Origin: Riptortus pedestris
Taxonomy: Eukaryota; Arthropoda; Insecta; Hemiptera; Alydidae
DNA length: 64,000 nucleotides
Assembly: GCA_019009955.1 (NCBI GenBank)
Contig: CM032233.1
Location: 82,922,501-82,986,500, forward strand
Direction: 5' to 3'
Shown: one piece after another, positions 45,297 through 56,430 of the stretch
How the letters are laid out: every line of letters begins with the position of its first letter
Numbering within the stretch: position 1 is the stretch's first letter
The notes under the pieces: model-generated
The model's database searches: none
The model's input: the letters and a program-made list of their open reading frames with translations, nothing else
Told to the model about the DNA's origin: nothing
Program-made: the position numbers and the translations under genes

Positions 45297-45420
45297 TTTG
45301 AGCATACCTCATTTTCGTCAACTCCTTGGAAGGATAGATGGACGTGTAAAAATATTTTTTGAAAACCGCATCAAGAGTACAACCTCAATAGCTGATTTCC
45401 CTTAAGGGAAATATACTAAA
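45249..45420 (-). mobile_element. Rep1 5' fragment in tandem with next copy
   Basis: (TA)n 45251-45291, then GAGCATACCTCATTTTCGTC to TTAAGGGAAATATACTAAAA. It joins the 3' end of the next copy directly through a shared A-run, a head-to-tail pair on the minus strand. Confidence 0.8.
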
Positions 45421-45906
45421 AAAAGTCCGTCACGCAGGGGCTGCGCAAACTAAGCAGATTTCCCACGTGAAGTTTTACAATAGAGAAATCTGCCTAATAA
45501 CAACAGTAGTAGTAAGGAATCTCTAGACCTATTCACGAGGGACGAATAGTTACGGAAACGGCCGCACTAGCTCTCGGCGGATAGTCCCGAACATAGCCGA
45601 CTCCTGCCGACCACACACACAATACAAATGCAAATATCTCGGTTAATATTCAAAATAGAGAATAAATGTATATAACAATATTTATAGTAAATATAATTTG
45701 AAATAAGATTGATTCTATACACTTTTTAGATCTGACGCATAATAACGGAAATATTTTGAATTTTCAATGATCCCCCCTATAAACCCACCCTCCCACTGGT
45801 CCGATTTCAGCCATTAACGAACTTGATCTTTCTTTTTACATAAAACGCTTAAATATGAAGTTTGGTAACGATCAAACAAAAATTACGACCGCTAGAGCGT
45901 TAACAG

Positions 45907-45968
<62 letters not shown>

Positions 45969-46090
45969 GAACGGACCTCATTTTCGTCATCTCCTGGGTC
46001 GGATCGATGGACATTTGAGGAATTTTTTCAAAACTCGCGTCATGAGTACGACCTCAATAGCTGATTTCCCTTAAGGGAAATCTGCTAAAA
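45421..46090 (-). mobile_element. Rep1 copy, short subtype
   Basis: Complete: AAAAGTCCGTCACGCAGGGGCTGCG to TTAAGGGAAATCTGCTAAAA. The TA tract is about 52 bp (45911-45962). Confidence 0.9.
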
Positions 46091-46957
46091 ATGGATCTAT
46101 CTAAACAAACTATCTAACTAGCTGGAAATAGTACAATCTCCAGATTCAGCTAAACAATCCCTAAAATTAAAAGCTTCCATAAAATAAGTATACTAGGTTT
46201 ATAAATAAAAGCATAACCTTCATAAAATATCATAAATGAAAAATATTTAGATTGTAGAATAAAATAAATAACCCATTAAAATATATAAATATTTGAACTG
46301 TACTTTACTAGATAATAAATAATCTATTAAAATTATGTTCCAATATTTATAATAATATTATATACTTGCTTTTAGAACAAAATAAGAAAGAAACTATTTC
46401 ACTTATTCTTATTTGTTATGATAGAATTTAACGAAAATAAACACATTTCGTTGCATTGCAAAGGTGACTTGGCTCTCTCAGCGGAAAATTGTGTAGGCAC
46501 GAGTTAGGTAGTTGTGCAAAGGGGGTTTCACATAAATTGAAACGTGTATAGAGAATCAATGAATGTATAGTAGAAGAGGAATGAGGGTTATTCTTCCAGG
46601 CGACCTTCTGCTTTTCTATTCCCATTTGAATGAGATAGAGCCGGTGGACCATTTGAATGACAGGAGCGAAGTGGAAAATAATTTAAAGATTGAAAGGGGT
46701 GGGTGGATTTAGGAATAGTGAGTACAGGCCGACACCCCTCCAGTGGCTGGTCCTTAAACAATCAATCAGCCAATGGAGCGAAAGTAGGCCTCTCACTCAG
46801 CCTTCCTGATTAGCATTTCAATCTGCAGTCTGCCCATGTACCCGTTCCCACCTCGGATCAGACTTTTCCTTCTTTAATTTCAATTTTCACACCCCTAAGC
46901 CATTTTAACCAATCTCTCATTTTACCTAGCAAAGTAGTAATGTTACCTAGAGGCTTT
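46091..46957. other. Unassigned DNA
   Basis: A 74-codon minus frame (46428-46652) has no recognised domain. Otherwise nothing is seen. Confidence 0.4.
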
Positions 46958-47090
46958 AGCCGATATTTCTTAAGGCAAATCAACTATTGATGTCGAACTC
47001 ATTACGCTATTGTAGAAATATTTGCTCGAATTTCCATCGATCCTACATAGGAGATGATGAAAATGAAATCCGTTCAAAATTATTTATATA
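46958..47090 (+). mobile_element. Rep1 5' fragment
   Basis: AGCCGATATTTCTTAAGGC to AATCCGTTCAAAATTATTTATATA, cut at its TA tract by the Tc1/mariner element. Confidence 0.75.
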
Positions 47091-47625
47091 CACTCAACCG
47101 CAAAAAAACCGGACACTTCATTTTTTTCTTATGTGGGTTTCTAGTTATTACAGAGAATTTAGAGTCTAAGTCCATTTTCCCTTCAGGATTATAAACAATT
47201 AGATAAAACTCAGATCATATTCTAAATATAATTCAAACCAAATTTTATCTATTCTTTAATTAAAATAGTTGTTATTATTTCGGTCTTATTTCGGTCCAGA
47301 AATAATGGGTCTTTCAAGGACGGAGCTTACGTTACATTGCCGAAACGCTTGGGGTAGCGAATTATACCATTCACTGTAAACTGAAAGTGAAGAATTTTTT
47401 TTTTAAATGTGTTAATTTTTTTTTTTTATTTTTTCTTTTTTTTATTTTAATAAGTATTTTTTTGTAAATAATCAATAAAATTATACTTTTGGCAGTTTTG
47501 AAATATATAGATTAACCAATTATTTTAATTAAAAAAATTTGATATACATATATATTAAGTATTTTAAGTATTTAACAAAATTATAAGACCAAATCTAAGT
47601 GTCCGGTTTTTTTTGCGGTTGAGTG
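47091..47625 (+). mobile_element. Tc1/mariner-type deletion derivative
   Basis: The inverted repeats are 28/29 bp (CACTCAACCGCAAAAAAACC at the left; GGTTTTTTTTGCGGTTGAGTG end at the right). They differ by one T, and TA flanks both ends. At 535 bp it is too short to code for a transposase, but it keeps a helix-turn-helix relic (next entry). Confidence 0.9.
47315..47395 (+). pseudogene. Tc1-type transposase HTH relic
   Basis: The frame reads GRSLRYIAETLGVANYTIHC. This fits the (R-S)-x-x-x-I-A-x-x-L-G-V-x-x-x-T-(V/I) helix-turn-helix of Tc1/mariner transposases. Flanking sequence is poly-T rich and out of frame, so only this 27-codon patch remains. Confidence 0.6.
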
Positions 47626-47628
47626 TAT

Positions 47629-47827
47629 ATATATTTATATAATCGTAACCTCTGTCTGTAAATTTACTTTTTTCCTAGAAATTTCCTGAAAATGTTTCGT
47701 TTCACATGCTTTGATGTCTGTTTGTTTATGTGTTTGTTATCTTTTCAATCTTGAAAAACTGATCCGAATTTTATTAAAATTGCTACATTTATTACAACTA
47801 ATCCAAAATAAATTATACTAATATTCT

Positions 47828-47829
<2 letters not shown>
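47629..47829 (+). mobile_element. Helitron-B 5'-end fragment
   Basis: AATCGTAACCTCTGTCTGTA, TTTCGTTTCACATG and TGTCTGTTTGTTTATGTG match, on the plus strand, the 5' end of Helitron-B. It runs into (TA)n. Confidence 0.7.
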
Positions 47830-47897
<68 letters not shown>

Positions 47898-48232
47898 CAA
47901 TATTTATAGTACATTTAATTTGCAATACAATTTATTCTATACACTCTCTCGATCCGACGTACCATAACGTAGATATTTCTAATTTTCAGAATTCTCCCCC
48001 TCTAAACCCCTCCCCCTTCCCCTGGTACGATTTTAGCCGTTAAGGAAGTTGATCTTCCTTTTTACATAAAACGACTAAACATCGTAAGATAACGATAAAA
48101 CAATAATTGTGGCAGCCTTGTATATATATACACAAGTTTGAACGGACCTCAATTTCGTCGATCGATGGACCTTTGAAGAAAAATTTGAAAATCTCGTCAT
48201 GAGTATGACCTCAATAGAGAAATCTGTTAAAA
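47830..48232 (-). mobile_element. Rep1 5' half
   Basis: The (TA)n tract (47830-47892) is followed by TAACAATATTTATAGTACATTT, the C-rich block and CGTCATGAGTATGACCTCAATAG, ending AATCTGTTAAAA. The palindrome is deleted. Confidence 0.75.
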
Positions 48233-48297
48233 CCGAACTAAACAAAACTTAGCAAGTGAATTAGTGTTAACTCTTCCATGTTTATTTTTAAATTCAC

Positions 48298-48411
48298 TTA
48301 ATATTCGCGGTGCTTTTAAGTGTTAGCAGAATTTAAATTTATCTAATGTAAGACGTCACATGGGAAACCTGCTTAGTTTACGCAGCCCCTCCGTGAGGAA
48401 CATTTTTTAGA
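48298..48411 (+). mobile_element. Rep1 3'-terminal fragment
   Basis: TAATATTCGCGGTGCTTTTAAG to ATGGGAAACCTGCTTAGTTTACGCAGCCCC and a decayed tail. Confidence 0.75.
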
Positions 48412-48757
48412 AGGGGAAAAATCCAGCTGAGCCAATACTGTTTGCTAATTTGGATTCACCTATATATAAGATAGTCTTCTAAGGTTGGACATAATTAATT
48501 AACGACTGTGATCATCAAACACTTATTGACCGTAATCCTGCTAATCTTATACTTTAAAAAGTTGTCTGAAGTTGTACCACTATCCAAAATCCATTACCTA
48601 GCTCAAGAAACTCAAGTATGACTTGGGTTTGGCTAATAAAAGATTGCGAAATAAGCGCCAATCAATACAAGTAGGTAATGAAAAAAAGCAAAGATATTAT
48701 TTTACTTTTGCATTTTTTAATCCACAAGTCAATGTGTATTACACTTCGACTCGCAAA
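48412..48757. other. Unassigned DNA
   Basis: No gene or repeat is recognised. Confidence 0.4.
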
Positions 48758-49396
48758 TCTTTATATATATAATTCTACTGTACGTGTGTATGTCACTGAA
48801 GTCCTCCTAGACGGCTGGACCGATTTGAATGAATTTTGTTGTACGCGGTCGGGTGACGCCCTGGATGGTTTAGCGTCATAAATCAGCTGGATGGAGCAGG
48901 AGTGGGGGTCGTAAGGAAGGCCTAAAATTAAAAATAGCGATATTTCGTTTCCTATTGGTTTTTCGGCAAATATGCACAGGTTAAAAGTTGTTTTTGTTGT
49001 CATTTAGAGTAACTTTTGTATATTCACTTTTGTCGTATGGCAAAGTATGAACGAGATATATACAAAAAATTAAAGTAGCGCCAACAATTTTTTTGGGCAC
49101 TAACGATTAAACCAAACTTATCAAAATTCAATATGTGAATTAGGATTTATTCTTCCATGATTCTAAGCTATATTAATTTTTTTAGGTTCGAACGGGAGTG
49201 GGGGTTATAAGGGAGGCCTGAATAAAAAAATCGCGGTATTTCATTTTTTATTTGTTTTTAGGCAAACGTGCACATAACAAAAGTTGTTTTTGTGTTATTA
49301 AAAATAGTTTTTCATTTTAAAAATAATAATATTATTAAATTTAATATCCTAATCGATTGAAATATCAAGCAGGACAACGTCTGTCGGGTCCGCTAG
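48758..49396 (+). mobile_element. Helitron-A, complete non-autonomous copy
   Basis: It starts A|TCTTTATATATATAATTCTA and ends CAACGTCTGTCGGGTCCG CTAG|T, the A|T insertion site and TC...CTRR ends expected of Helitrons. A GGAC/GTCC pair near the end can form the 3' hairpin. Two units of the shared internal repeat start at GAGTGGGGG (48900 and 49196, about 296 bp apart). 639 bp, no coding capacity. Confidence 0.88.
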
Positions 49397-50034
49397 TATT
49401 TAAATAAAATGTCTGGTCACCAGAAAAAAAAAGTAGTTGGGTTATGTTAAATTGTTTCATGATTATAATGTCTATAGAAACGGCCAGAAACATATTTTTA
49501 TTCCTTTCGGAAATAACCGTTTGAAAAATTTATGTTAATGATTAAAATCCAAAATTAAACACGACAAAACATTTGAGTTACCTTTAAAGTATGGAAAACG
49601 GTGTCCGAATTTCTGGTCTTTACAGGAAATTGAAGAACATTAATCCAGCCCTACAACAGATTTATTGCTGGCTGTGCAGTGGCCCTCTGAACTTCCACTT
49701 CATTCCCACAAACCATTTCATTCATTCTGATTATTTTATTGATTACGTGTCCCATTTGCATTCGCCTACCTATATCTTGTAGCTCTTGCGCCCCCCCCCC
49801 CCCACACACACACCATTGGTTACCTGCTCTCACTCAATTTTTAGAATCAGTTTTATCCAATCGAGTCCTCCAGTCTCGTTATTTGGCCCATCCGTCTGCT
49901 ACACGCCAATACATTTTAAATACTATACTACATAAATTGACCAAACTCGATTATATATGTTTAAGTGTAAGAAAGGCTCATGGTTTAATCGCCGGCTTCA
50001 TGCACTATTATGTCACTACATACAAATTTTGGAA
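49397..50034. other. Unassigned DNA
   Basis: It includes a C12 run next to CACACACA (49791-49812). No gene is recognised. Confidence 0.4.
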
Positions 50035-50441
50035 GACTTCCCTTAAGGGAAATCAGCTATTGACGTCGTACTCATGAAGCGATTTTCGAGAAGTTCTTCA
50101 AATGCCCATCGATCCTACTTAGGGGATGACGAAAATGAGTACCTCTGAAAATTGTATATATATATATATATATATATGACTATTAACACTAGCGGTCACA
50201 ATATGTGCTTGATCCTCACCAAACTTGATATTTAATCGTTTTATGTAAAAAAAAAGATCATCGTTAATGGCTGAAATCGAACTAGTGGGAGGTGGGGGAG
50301 TTTAGAGGGGAGGAATTTGGAAAATATCACCGTTTATTACAACGGATCGAAAAATGTTATTCTATACATTGCATTCGATACTAACCGAGACATTTGGTTT
50401 TTATACGTTGTTTTAAACTCCGTCGCTGGGAATCTATTTAA

Positions 50442-51569
50442 CCCTCGGTCGGGCGCTTCAAGAATATTCCGCCTTCGGGCGCGTGTATCTCAGAGATACA
50501 ACCTCAACCGTTTTTACGGAAATACAGTTTTTTAATATATATTTTGCACTAAAATGTTCAGTGTGTGATTAGAAATGATATCTGAGGAAGTATTTGTTTG
50601 AAAGAAGTAAATAATTTTCAAAATTGACACGTACTAATAATAAAAAAAATCATGGTAGTTAATAATATAAACCAAGTTGGTTATAGATTCATTGTGTTAT
50701 TAAAACCGTGGACGATAATTTTTTAAAATATAATTTAAAACATACAAATACCAAAAGAAATAGTATTTTTAAATGCACAGGTCTTAATTATTCATAATTC
50801 ATTTCAGTTTGTGAACAATATAAACCAAATATCTAAATATAACTTCATTCAAAAATAAGTAGCACGTAATCACTTTTAGAAAAGACTTATTAAAAATCAT
50901 ATAAATTTTAATGTATCAATCCTTTTAAAAATACCAGTTTAATTATTATCTCATTTGCAGAGCCGCATTACAATTGCGACAAAGCATGGAACTATGTTGT
51001 AAACAAATTTTGCTTTTGCAAATCTCACAGGAATAATGAGTAAACCTATATTTCTTTTCAGTTTTGCTTGGTTCACATCATTTGCTTTAGTTCGTTGTAG
51101 TGGAGGGACTTTTTTTATGCTGGTCTGTACTTGAGTTCAATGTATCGTCTAATGAGCCTCTGTACTCATCAAGTTTCGTCCTTAGTTCGGTTGGTAAACG
51201 TCTACTGTTGTCACTGCGTCATACAATATTTTCTTGAATAAGTTCTTCTGAAAGCTCATGTATGAGCAAAATAATAGAAAAATTGGTTTATATAATTCCA
51301 TTCAATAAAGAGAAAGTTAATTCATGTATATATTTATGAAATACAGATTTCAAAAAAACTTACGAGATCGGGCGCGTGGTATCTAGGAGATTAAACTGAA
51401 TGACAGGTGAAACACACGACTCCATCACACACAGTGACACAACTGACCATGAGGGGGGGTCCTCTAAACCACATAACTCTAAGCACTACACCACCACTCT
51501 CTGCTAGGAGGTGTGGCAAATATTTTTCTAGAAACCGTGTAACTGAGAGATCACGCGCTCGACGAAGGG
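50442..51569 (-). mobile_element. piggyBac-like relic (family PB-2)
   Basis: The ends are CCCTCGGTCGGGCGC at the left and CCCTTCGTCGAGCGC read inward from the right. TTAA stands on both outer sides (50438-50441 and 51570-51573), as expected of piggyBac. At 1,128 bp it keeps only the C-terminal part of the transposase on the minus strand. Confidence 0.8.
50946..51212 (-). pseudogene. piggyBac transposase C-terminus with intact cysteine-rich finger
   Basis: The frame reads RRLPTELRTKLDEYRGSLDD (linker), two in-frame stops, then KTEKKYRFTHYSCEICKSK, ICLQHSSMLCRNC and a stop. The finger spacing is C-x2-C-x4-C-x2-H-x4-C-x2-C, matching the piggyBac cysteine-rich domain that helps bind the element ends. 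The catalytic DDD domain is absent from the element. Confidence 0.75.
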
Positions 51570-51573
51570 TTAA

Positions 51574-51658
51574 GTTGTCTTTTGCGGCATATCTCCAGCG
51601 GTGTCTATATGGGCCACCACAGCATAGACACCGCTGGAGATATGCCGCAAAAGACAAC
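51574..51658. repeat. Perfect 35-bp hairpin (85 bp in all)
   Basis: The arm GTTGTCTTTTGCGGCATATC... (35 bp) and its exact reverse complement are separated by 15 bp (ATGGGCCACCACAGC). It begins immediately after the TTAA of the piggyBac-like element. The sequence is unlike any other part of the window. Confidence 0.9.
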
Positions 51659-52230
51659 TGAAATTGTTTTTTATAGTTTTCGGCTTTCAGTAAACCCCCA
51701 CACCTGCTCATGTCATATTAATAATAAGCTGTTATATCATGAACCAGTTCATTACAAGGTTAAACACCAAATATTGTTTTCATTGAATTCTTATTTTGTG
51801 AGATATATACAAATACTTTCTCTGGATCTCCCCCCCCCCATATTTTGTTTTTGGATTATTACAATTTGAGTGATTGTGATGAAAGTTATTCTGATTCATT
51901 ATAAATTACAACACTAGCTATAGTATATAGTTTTCAATAAAATTAATAAGTTATATTCAGATATATTTCAGAAGTTGTGAATACTTTCTTGTCTTAAATA
52001 TTTGTAACTATCAATTCAGCACTAATAGGTTTGTTGACCTGCTTGTTTACAATTCAGACGCTTTCAGTTGTAGAGGTTTTTGACATGTAAATTGACTGAA
52101 ATATTTCTCATTACCATTTCTATTTATTCACGGTGGTATTACCAGTATGTAGATCTATCTGTTGTAAGAAAATCTGCAACTATCTTGGAAAATCTGCATT
52201 GTTTACGCAGACCCTGCGTGACGGACTTAT

Positions 52231-52483
52231 TTTTTTAATGTTCCAAATAGGGGATATATGCCGGGTCAAATTTTTGTTATGTTGTTACTATCGCTCTCTC
52301 GATCTAGACCTCCATTTAGAATAACATTCTTACACACGTTTAAATCTAACATAATTTTAAATTATATTGCGCTAAATATATGCTGATTTAATGAGAAATA
52401 ACAAGTACACCATTATAATTTCGTATTAAAAACCACCGTTTCATGTGCCCATTATAAGGTTTTCTGGGCTACCCAGAACTTAC
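52231..52483. other. Unassigned DNA
   Basis: No gene or repeat is recognised. Confidence 0.4.
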
Positions 52484-52521
52484 CCCCCACCATGGGCTTG
52501 ATGGGCTCCTTATAGTGGCAA
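52484..52521 (-). CDS. Weak candidate micro-exon
   Basis: 38 nt lie between AATTTCTTCAG and GGGG|GTAAGTTC. One frame reads CHYKEPIKPMVGG. If unspliced, that frame continues KFWVAQKTL to a stop. Splice signals are good but the piece is too short to identify. Confidence 0.22.
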
Positions 52522-52618
52522 CTGAAGAAATTCAAATTTACAGTTTATGGAAGCACGACAGAAGACCCAAAGGATTTGCACATCAGCAGCAGGCTTGAAG
52601 AAAAGGGCTTATAATATT

Positions 52619-53236
52619 GTTTATTTATTTATTCTTACAGTAATTGCATTTCACGAATGGAGCGATTGAACGACGTATCAGTTAATTTTTTATCATCAGC
52701 TTATCATATTTACGTATGTATGCTCATTTCTGCAAATATTCTCATTATTGTCATTATACACAATATAAGTTTTTGAAAATATTGTTAAGTAGTGTAATAC
52801 GCGGTCTATATACTGGCTACGGTCATGTAGTAATTCATACAAAGTGTATGGTAGGTCTATGTGCGTCCTTAGATAGCAGTCAGTTAGTATATGTTTTATA
52901 GTAAGTCTTCAGTTACAGTGTTGGCAGTAGGGTTCGACTTCGCCAGTAAATAAGTAAGTGTGAGTCAGTCTTGAATAACCAGTTCTTAACTTCGTTAAAA
53001 CTACTTCAGCCCTTCTAAATAGCCTTTTGGGGAAAGGTCACTCACAATGTATATGTTTCAGTTCTCTAAGCTTGTTGTCTGTTATGGCAAACCAAGATAT
53101 CTGCCATGAATTGAGTATCATATGTTTTGCTTGGACTTGAATATCTTGGAGTGTACAATATGTGTTGTCGTGAGTACTTTTTTGAGTAGCTGATTTGGCG
53201 AGTTCGTCTACTTGTGTGCTTTGTCTAATGTTTGTA
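52619..53236 (-). pseudogene. 3' end of an I/Jockey-like non-LTR retrotransposon
   Basis: Minus-strand frames show the end of RNase H (VDELAKSA). Then come a helical spacer, RRAEVVLTKLRTGYSRLTHT, YLFTGEVEPYCQHCN, a stop, and LTIKHILTDC. The tail is (TAAA)n at 52619-52640. It is 5'-truncated and has stops. Its relative on the plus strand is at 26133. Confidence 0.75.
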
Positions 53237-54115
53237 TTTTGTTTCCCCCCACCTCTGCCCCCGCTGTACCTTTGGGTTCCCCATACCAGCGGTCTCCATT
53301 TAATAAGAGATATAAAATTTTGAATACATAAATTGGGCCAGGTAACTTAGCCTAACTCACCGAGCACGGCTAAGCAATAAAGTGCAACATTTGGGGAGAT
53401 TTTTTAGTTTAAGTCCGAAAAGTCTAGGGGAACCCGCAGCTGCGACTCCTTTGCCTCTGTTCAAAGAAGTGGCAGCAAGAGCCTAAACTAACTAGCCTAC
53501 ATACCTATAGCCCTAAATACTAGCCTAAACTCACATAAAACTATACATATAATTTACAAATAAATTCAATTTTACTTTTCTTTCAACACCTCTTGGGCAA
53601 ATGTCCTGAAGGCTGAAAATCTATCAGCGTCGTTTACAAACATGTCGTAGCTCTCAGGAGGCCAGTTCACATATGAGAAAGCACTCATTAGCCGAATACG
53701 CTTGGCGTTGAAACGCGGACATTGGAGGATCACGTGGTCAGCCGTATCAAACTCGCCACAGGAGCACAATGGGGATTCCTTTCGTTTGAAGAAATGTAGT
53801 TTGTTATTAAAGTCCCCGTGACCACTGATAAGTTGGCTGGAGAAGAAATCTGGGATGTACCAAACTGTCCCAGATGGTTTTCTTAATATGGTGGAGTGTT
53901 TTTTAAGGTCCTGCTGTCCTATTGTGAAGATAGACTCTCCTATCTGGTAAGGCAACCCCCTGACTGCTTGGTACATAGCGATCCGCATTGCTACCTCCAG
54001 GTCTATCGGAAGCTGTTCTGACGATTGAATATTCTTTAGTTGGCGATTCATTCTTTCGACTGCAATCCTGTTATCTATAACAACCCCCGTAATGCATTGA
54101 TATAATTCAGGTCAG
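53237..54115 (-). mobile_element. 5'-truncated R1-like non-LTR retrotransposon
   Basis: This comprises the end of ORF2 (next entry) and a 3' UTR of about 335 bp (53237-53571), which is more GC-rich than its surroundings. It sits directly against the I-like relic, suggesting insertion beside or into it. The 5' side ends where a Rep1 fragment begins (about 54137). Confidence 0.7.
53572..54051 (-). pseudogene. ORF2 C-terminus of an R1-like retrotransposon
   Basis: 159 codons are open to a stop, and the frame continues upstream (ITGVVIDNRIAVER) to about 54110. LPIDLEVAMRIAMYQAVRG is the segment after the reverse transcriptase. SSQLISGHGDFNNKLHFF, then SPLCSCGEFDTADHVILQCP, is the conserved C-terminal C-x-C...H-x4-C zinc-knuckle of R1-clade ORF2. 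Reverse transcriptase and endonuclease domains are absent because of 5' truncation. The unbroken frame implies a relatively recent insertion. Confidence 0.8.
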
Positions 54116-54136
54116 GTCTCAGCGCTCAGCGGTCTA

Positions 54137-54568
54137 GTCCAAGAGCTTAAGAAAGGGAGGGGGGTCACGATAATATATTTGCATTTATCTCGAATAATAA
54201 ATGTCTCTTGAAAACAATTTATGGTATTTAAGCTTCGAATAATGTGCTTTATTACATAACAGAGTATTGTTTATGAAATATGTGAAGAAGTGGCGGTTTG
54301 CTGAATGTTGAAAACTGAAAAATGCAAATAATAACCAAGATAGAGAATAAATGTATAAAAAAAATATTTATAGCAAATTCAGTTTTCAATAAGATTGTTT
54401 ATATAAAATTTTTTGATCTCAAATTTTCGAAAATCCCCCTCTAAACCCTCCATCACACTGGTCCGATTTCAGCCATTAACCAACTTGATATGTTGTTTTA
54501 CACTTGAACTTTTAAATATCGAGTTCGGTAACGATCAAACAAAAATTGCGACCGCTAGAGCGTTAACA

Positions 54569-54660
<92 letters not shown>

Positions 54661-54786
54661 CATAATTTTGAATGGACCTCATATTTGTCATCTCCTGGGT
54701 ACGATCGATGACCAAGAAACTTTTCGAAAATCGCGTCATGAGTACGACATCAATAGCTGATTTCCCTCAAGGGAAATCAGCTAAAA
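54137..54786 (-). mobile_element. Rep1 copy lacking its 3' end
   Basis: It begins internally at GAAAGGGAGGGGGGTCACG, with a TA tract 54573-54630 followed by (GA)n to 54655. It ends TTTCCCTCAAGGGAAATCAGCTAAAA. Confidence 0.83.
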
Positions 54787-55180
54787 GTTAAATAAAAGAC
54801 CTTAAATAAAGCAGAACCCATAGACAAAGGTTATTCAAATCAGTTCGCTAGTCAAATGAACTCAGCACTAATAAAACTCTCACGTAGCAGTAATTAAGGC
54901 AGCTGAACGGTACAGGGCGGAGGGTAGAGATCCTTGTCCTAAAGTGCACTTGAAGCCATCGGCCATTGTGAGATGCCGAGTCCCCTGGAGCGTTGCTCAA
55001 AGGAACTTAGAACAGACAACCCCCTTCCAAGGGACACGTCAATCTACGAAAGCAGTTCCCCTAATCCTCTCTTGACTCTCATCACCTCTGGTTGACTGCA
55101 TGTAATACATACTTCCTAGCTAGCTATCAACTGGCTCACTGCCACCGCTGTCATTCTTTGACTCTTCAGGGATAAGCACA
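54787..55180. other. Unassigned, less AT-rich DNA
   Basis: No repeat or coding domain is recognised. Base composition (about 54900-55100) stands out as more balanced. Confidence 0.4.
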
Positions 55181-55300
55181 AAAACTCGGTCACGAAGGGG
55201 CTGCGTAAATTAAGCAGTTTTATCAAGTTCTGGTATAACGCTTGTAGTCTCTATTTTAAAACCGATGAGTAGAAGGGGGTGGGGTTATTGGTGACAGCCG
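55181..55300 (-). mobile_element. Rep1 3'-terminal fragment, older subtype
   Basis: AACTCGGTCACGAAGGGGCTGCG, AATTAAGCAG and TTCTGGTATAACGC. Confidence 0.6.
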
Positions 55301-55348
55301 TCTTACAGTAGCTATAAAATTCCACTCTTAAAGAAGTCGCTATCATTC

Positions 55349-55475
55349 AGCAGATTTCCCTTAAGGGGAAATCTGCTATTGAGGTCGTGTTCATGACGGA
55401 ATTTTTCTTCAAATGTCCATCGAGCCTACCTAGTAGATGACGAAAATGAGGTCCGTTCAAAACTGTATATCCATC

Positions 55476-55537
<62 letters not shown>

Positions 55538-56202
55538 GTTACCGCTCTAGCGGTCGCAATTATCGTCTAATCGTTACCAAACTCGATATTAGAAGGGGAG
55601 AATTTTGAAAATTCGGAATATCTCCGTTACTGTAAGTCGGATAGAAACAATGTATAGGAAATTAAATGTACTATAAATATTGCTATATACATTCATTCTC
55701 TACCTTGAATATTAACACTGATATTTGCATTTTTCAGTTTTTAGCCTTCAGCAAACCTCTACTTCTACTCATGTTACATAAACAATACTCGGTTATGAAA
55801 TAATCCACATCATTCAAAGTTTAATTACCAAATATTGTTTTCATGAGACAATTATTACACGAGATATATGCAAATATGTTCTGTTGACCCCCCCCCTTCT
55901 TAAGTTTTTGGACTACTTCAATTTGATTGATATACAAATTATTCTGATTCATTATAAATTACAGTACTAGATATAGTAAATAGTTTTCAATCGAATTAAT
56001 ACGTTATATTCAGATATATTACAGTAATTGTTATTCTTTCCGGCAAGAAATTGGCAGAACTGTTTTTTTCCTGTTCTTATTACCTTTTGTATTTATTCAC
56101 TTAATATTCTCGGTGATGTTGTGTTACCGCTAAGTAGATTTATCTATTGTTAAACTTCACGCGGGAAATCTGCTTTACGCAGCCCCTGCGTGTCGGACTT
56201 TT
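55349..56202 (+). mobile_element. Rep1 copy, long subtype
   Basis: AGCAGATTTCCCTTAAGGGGAAATC to GGGAAATCTGCTTTACGCAGCCCCTGCGTGTCGGACTTTT. The TA tract is 55475-55535. The C-run is at 55888. Confidence 0.9.
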
Positions 56203-56323
56203 CTGTTTGAGGAAAATGTAAACGCTCCTTTTAAAATATAAATATTTGTGTTATTGCTGATGTCTTCGTTGCACGATTCCCCCCCCCCATCCCTCCTTCA
56301 AACTATTTTTTTGACGAATACAT

Positions 56324-56326
<3 letters not shown>

Positions 56327-56368
<42 letters not shown>
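56327..56368. repeat. (CA)n microsatellite
   Basis: About 40 bp of CA, preceded by a C9 run at 56281. Confidence 0.9.
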
Positions 56369-56371
<3 letters not shown>

Positions 56372-56430
56372 AATCTTCATTAATTTGAATTATTTCACTA
56401 AAGCTTTTGCCTTGTTTGGCCAAAAATAGA

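Larger units (their letters stand above)
50035..52230 (+). mobile_element. Rep1 copy interrupted by piggyBac-like element and hairpin
   Basis: The left half 50035-50404 runs from TTCCCTTAAGGGAAATCAGC through (TA)n 50157-50176 to CCGAGACATTTGGTTTTTA. The right half 51664-52230 resumes at TTTTTTATAGTTTTCGGC and ends TTTACGCAGACCCTGCGTGACGGACTT. The gap again falls at the internal T-run. It holds the element at 50442-51569 and an 85-bp hairpin. Confidence 0.68.
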
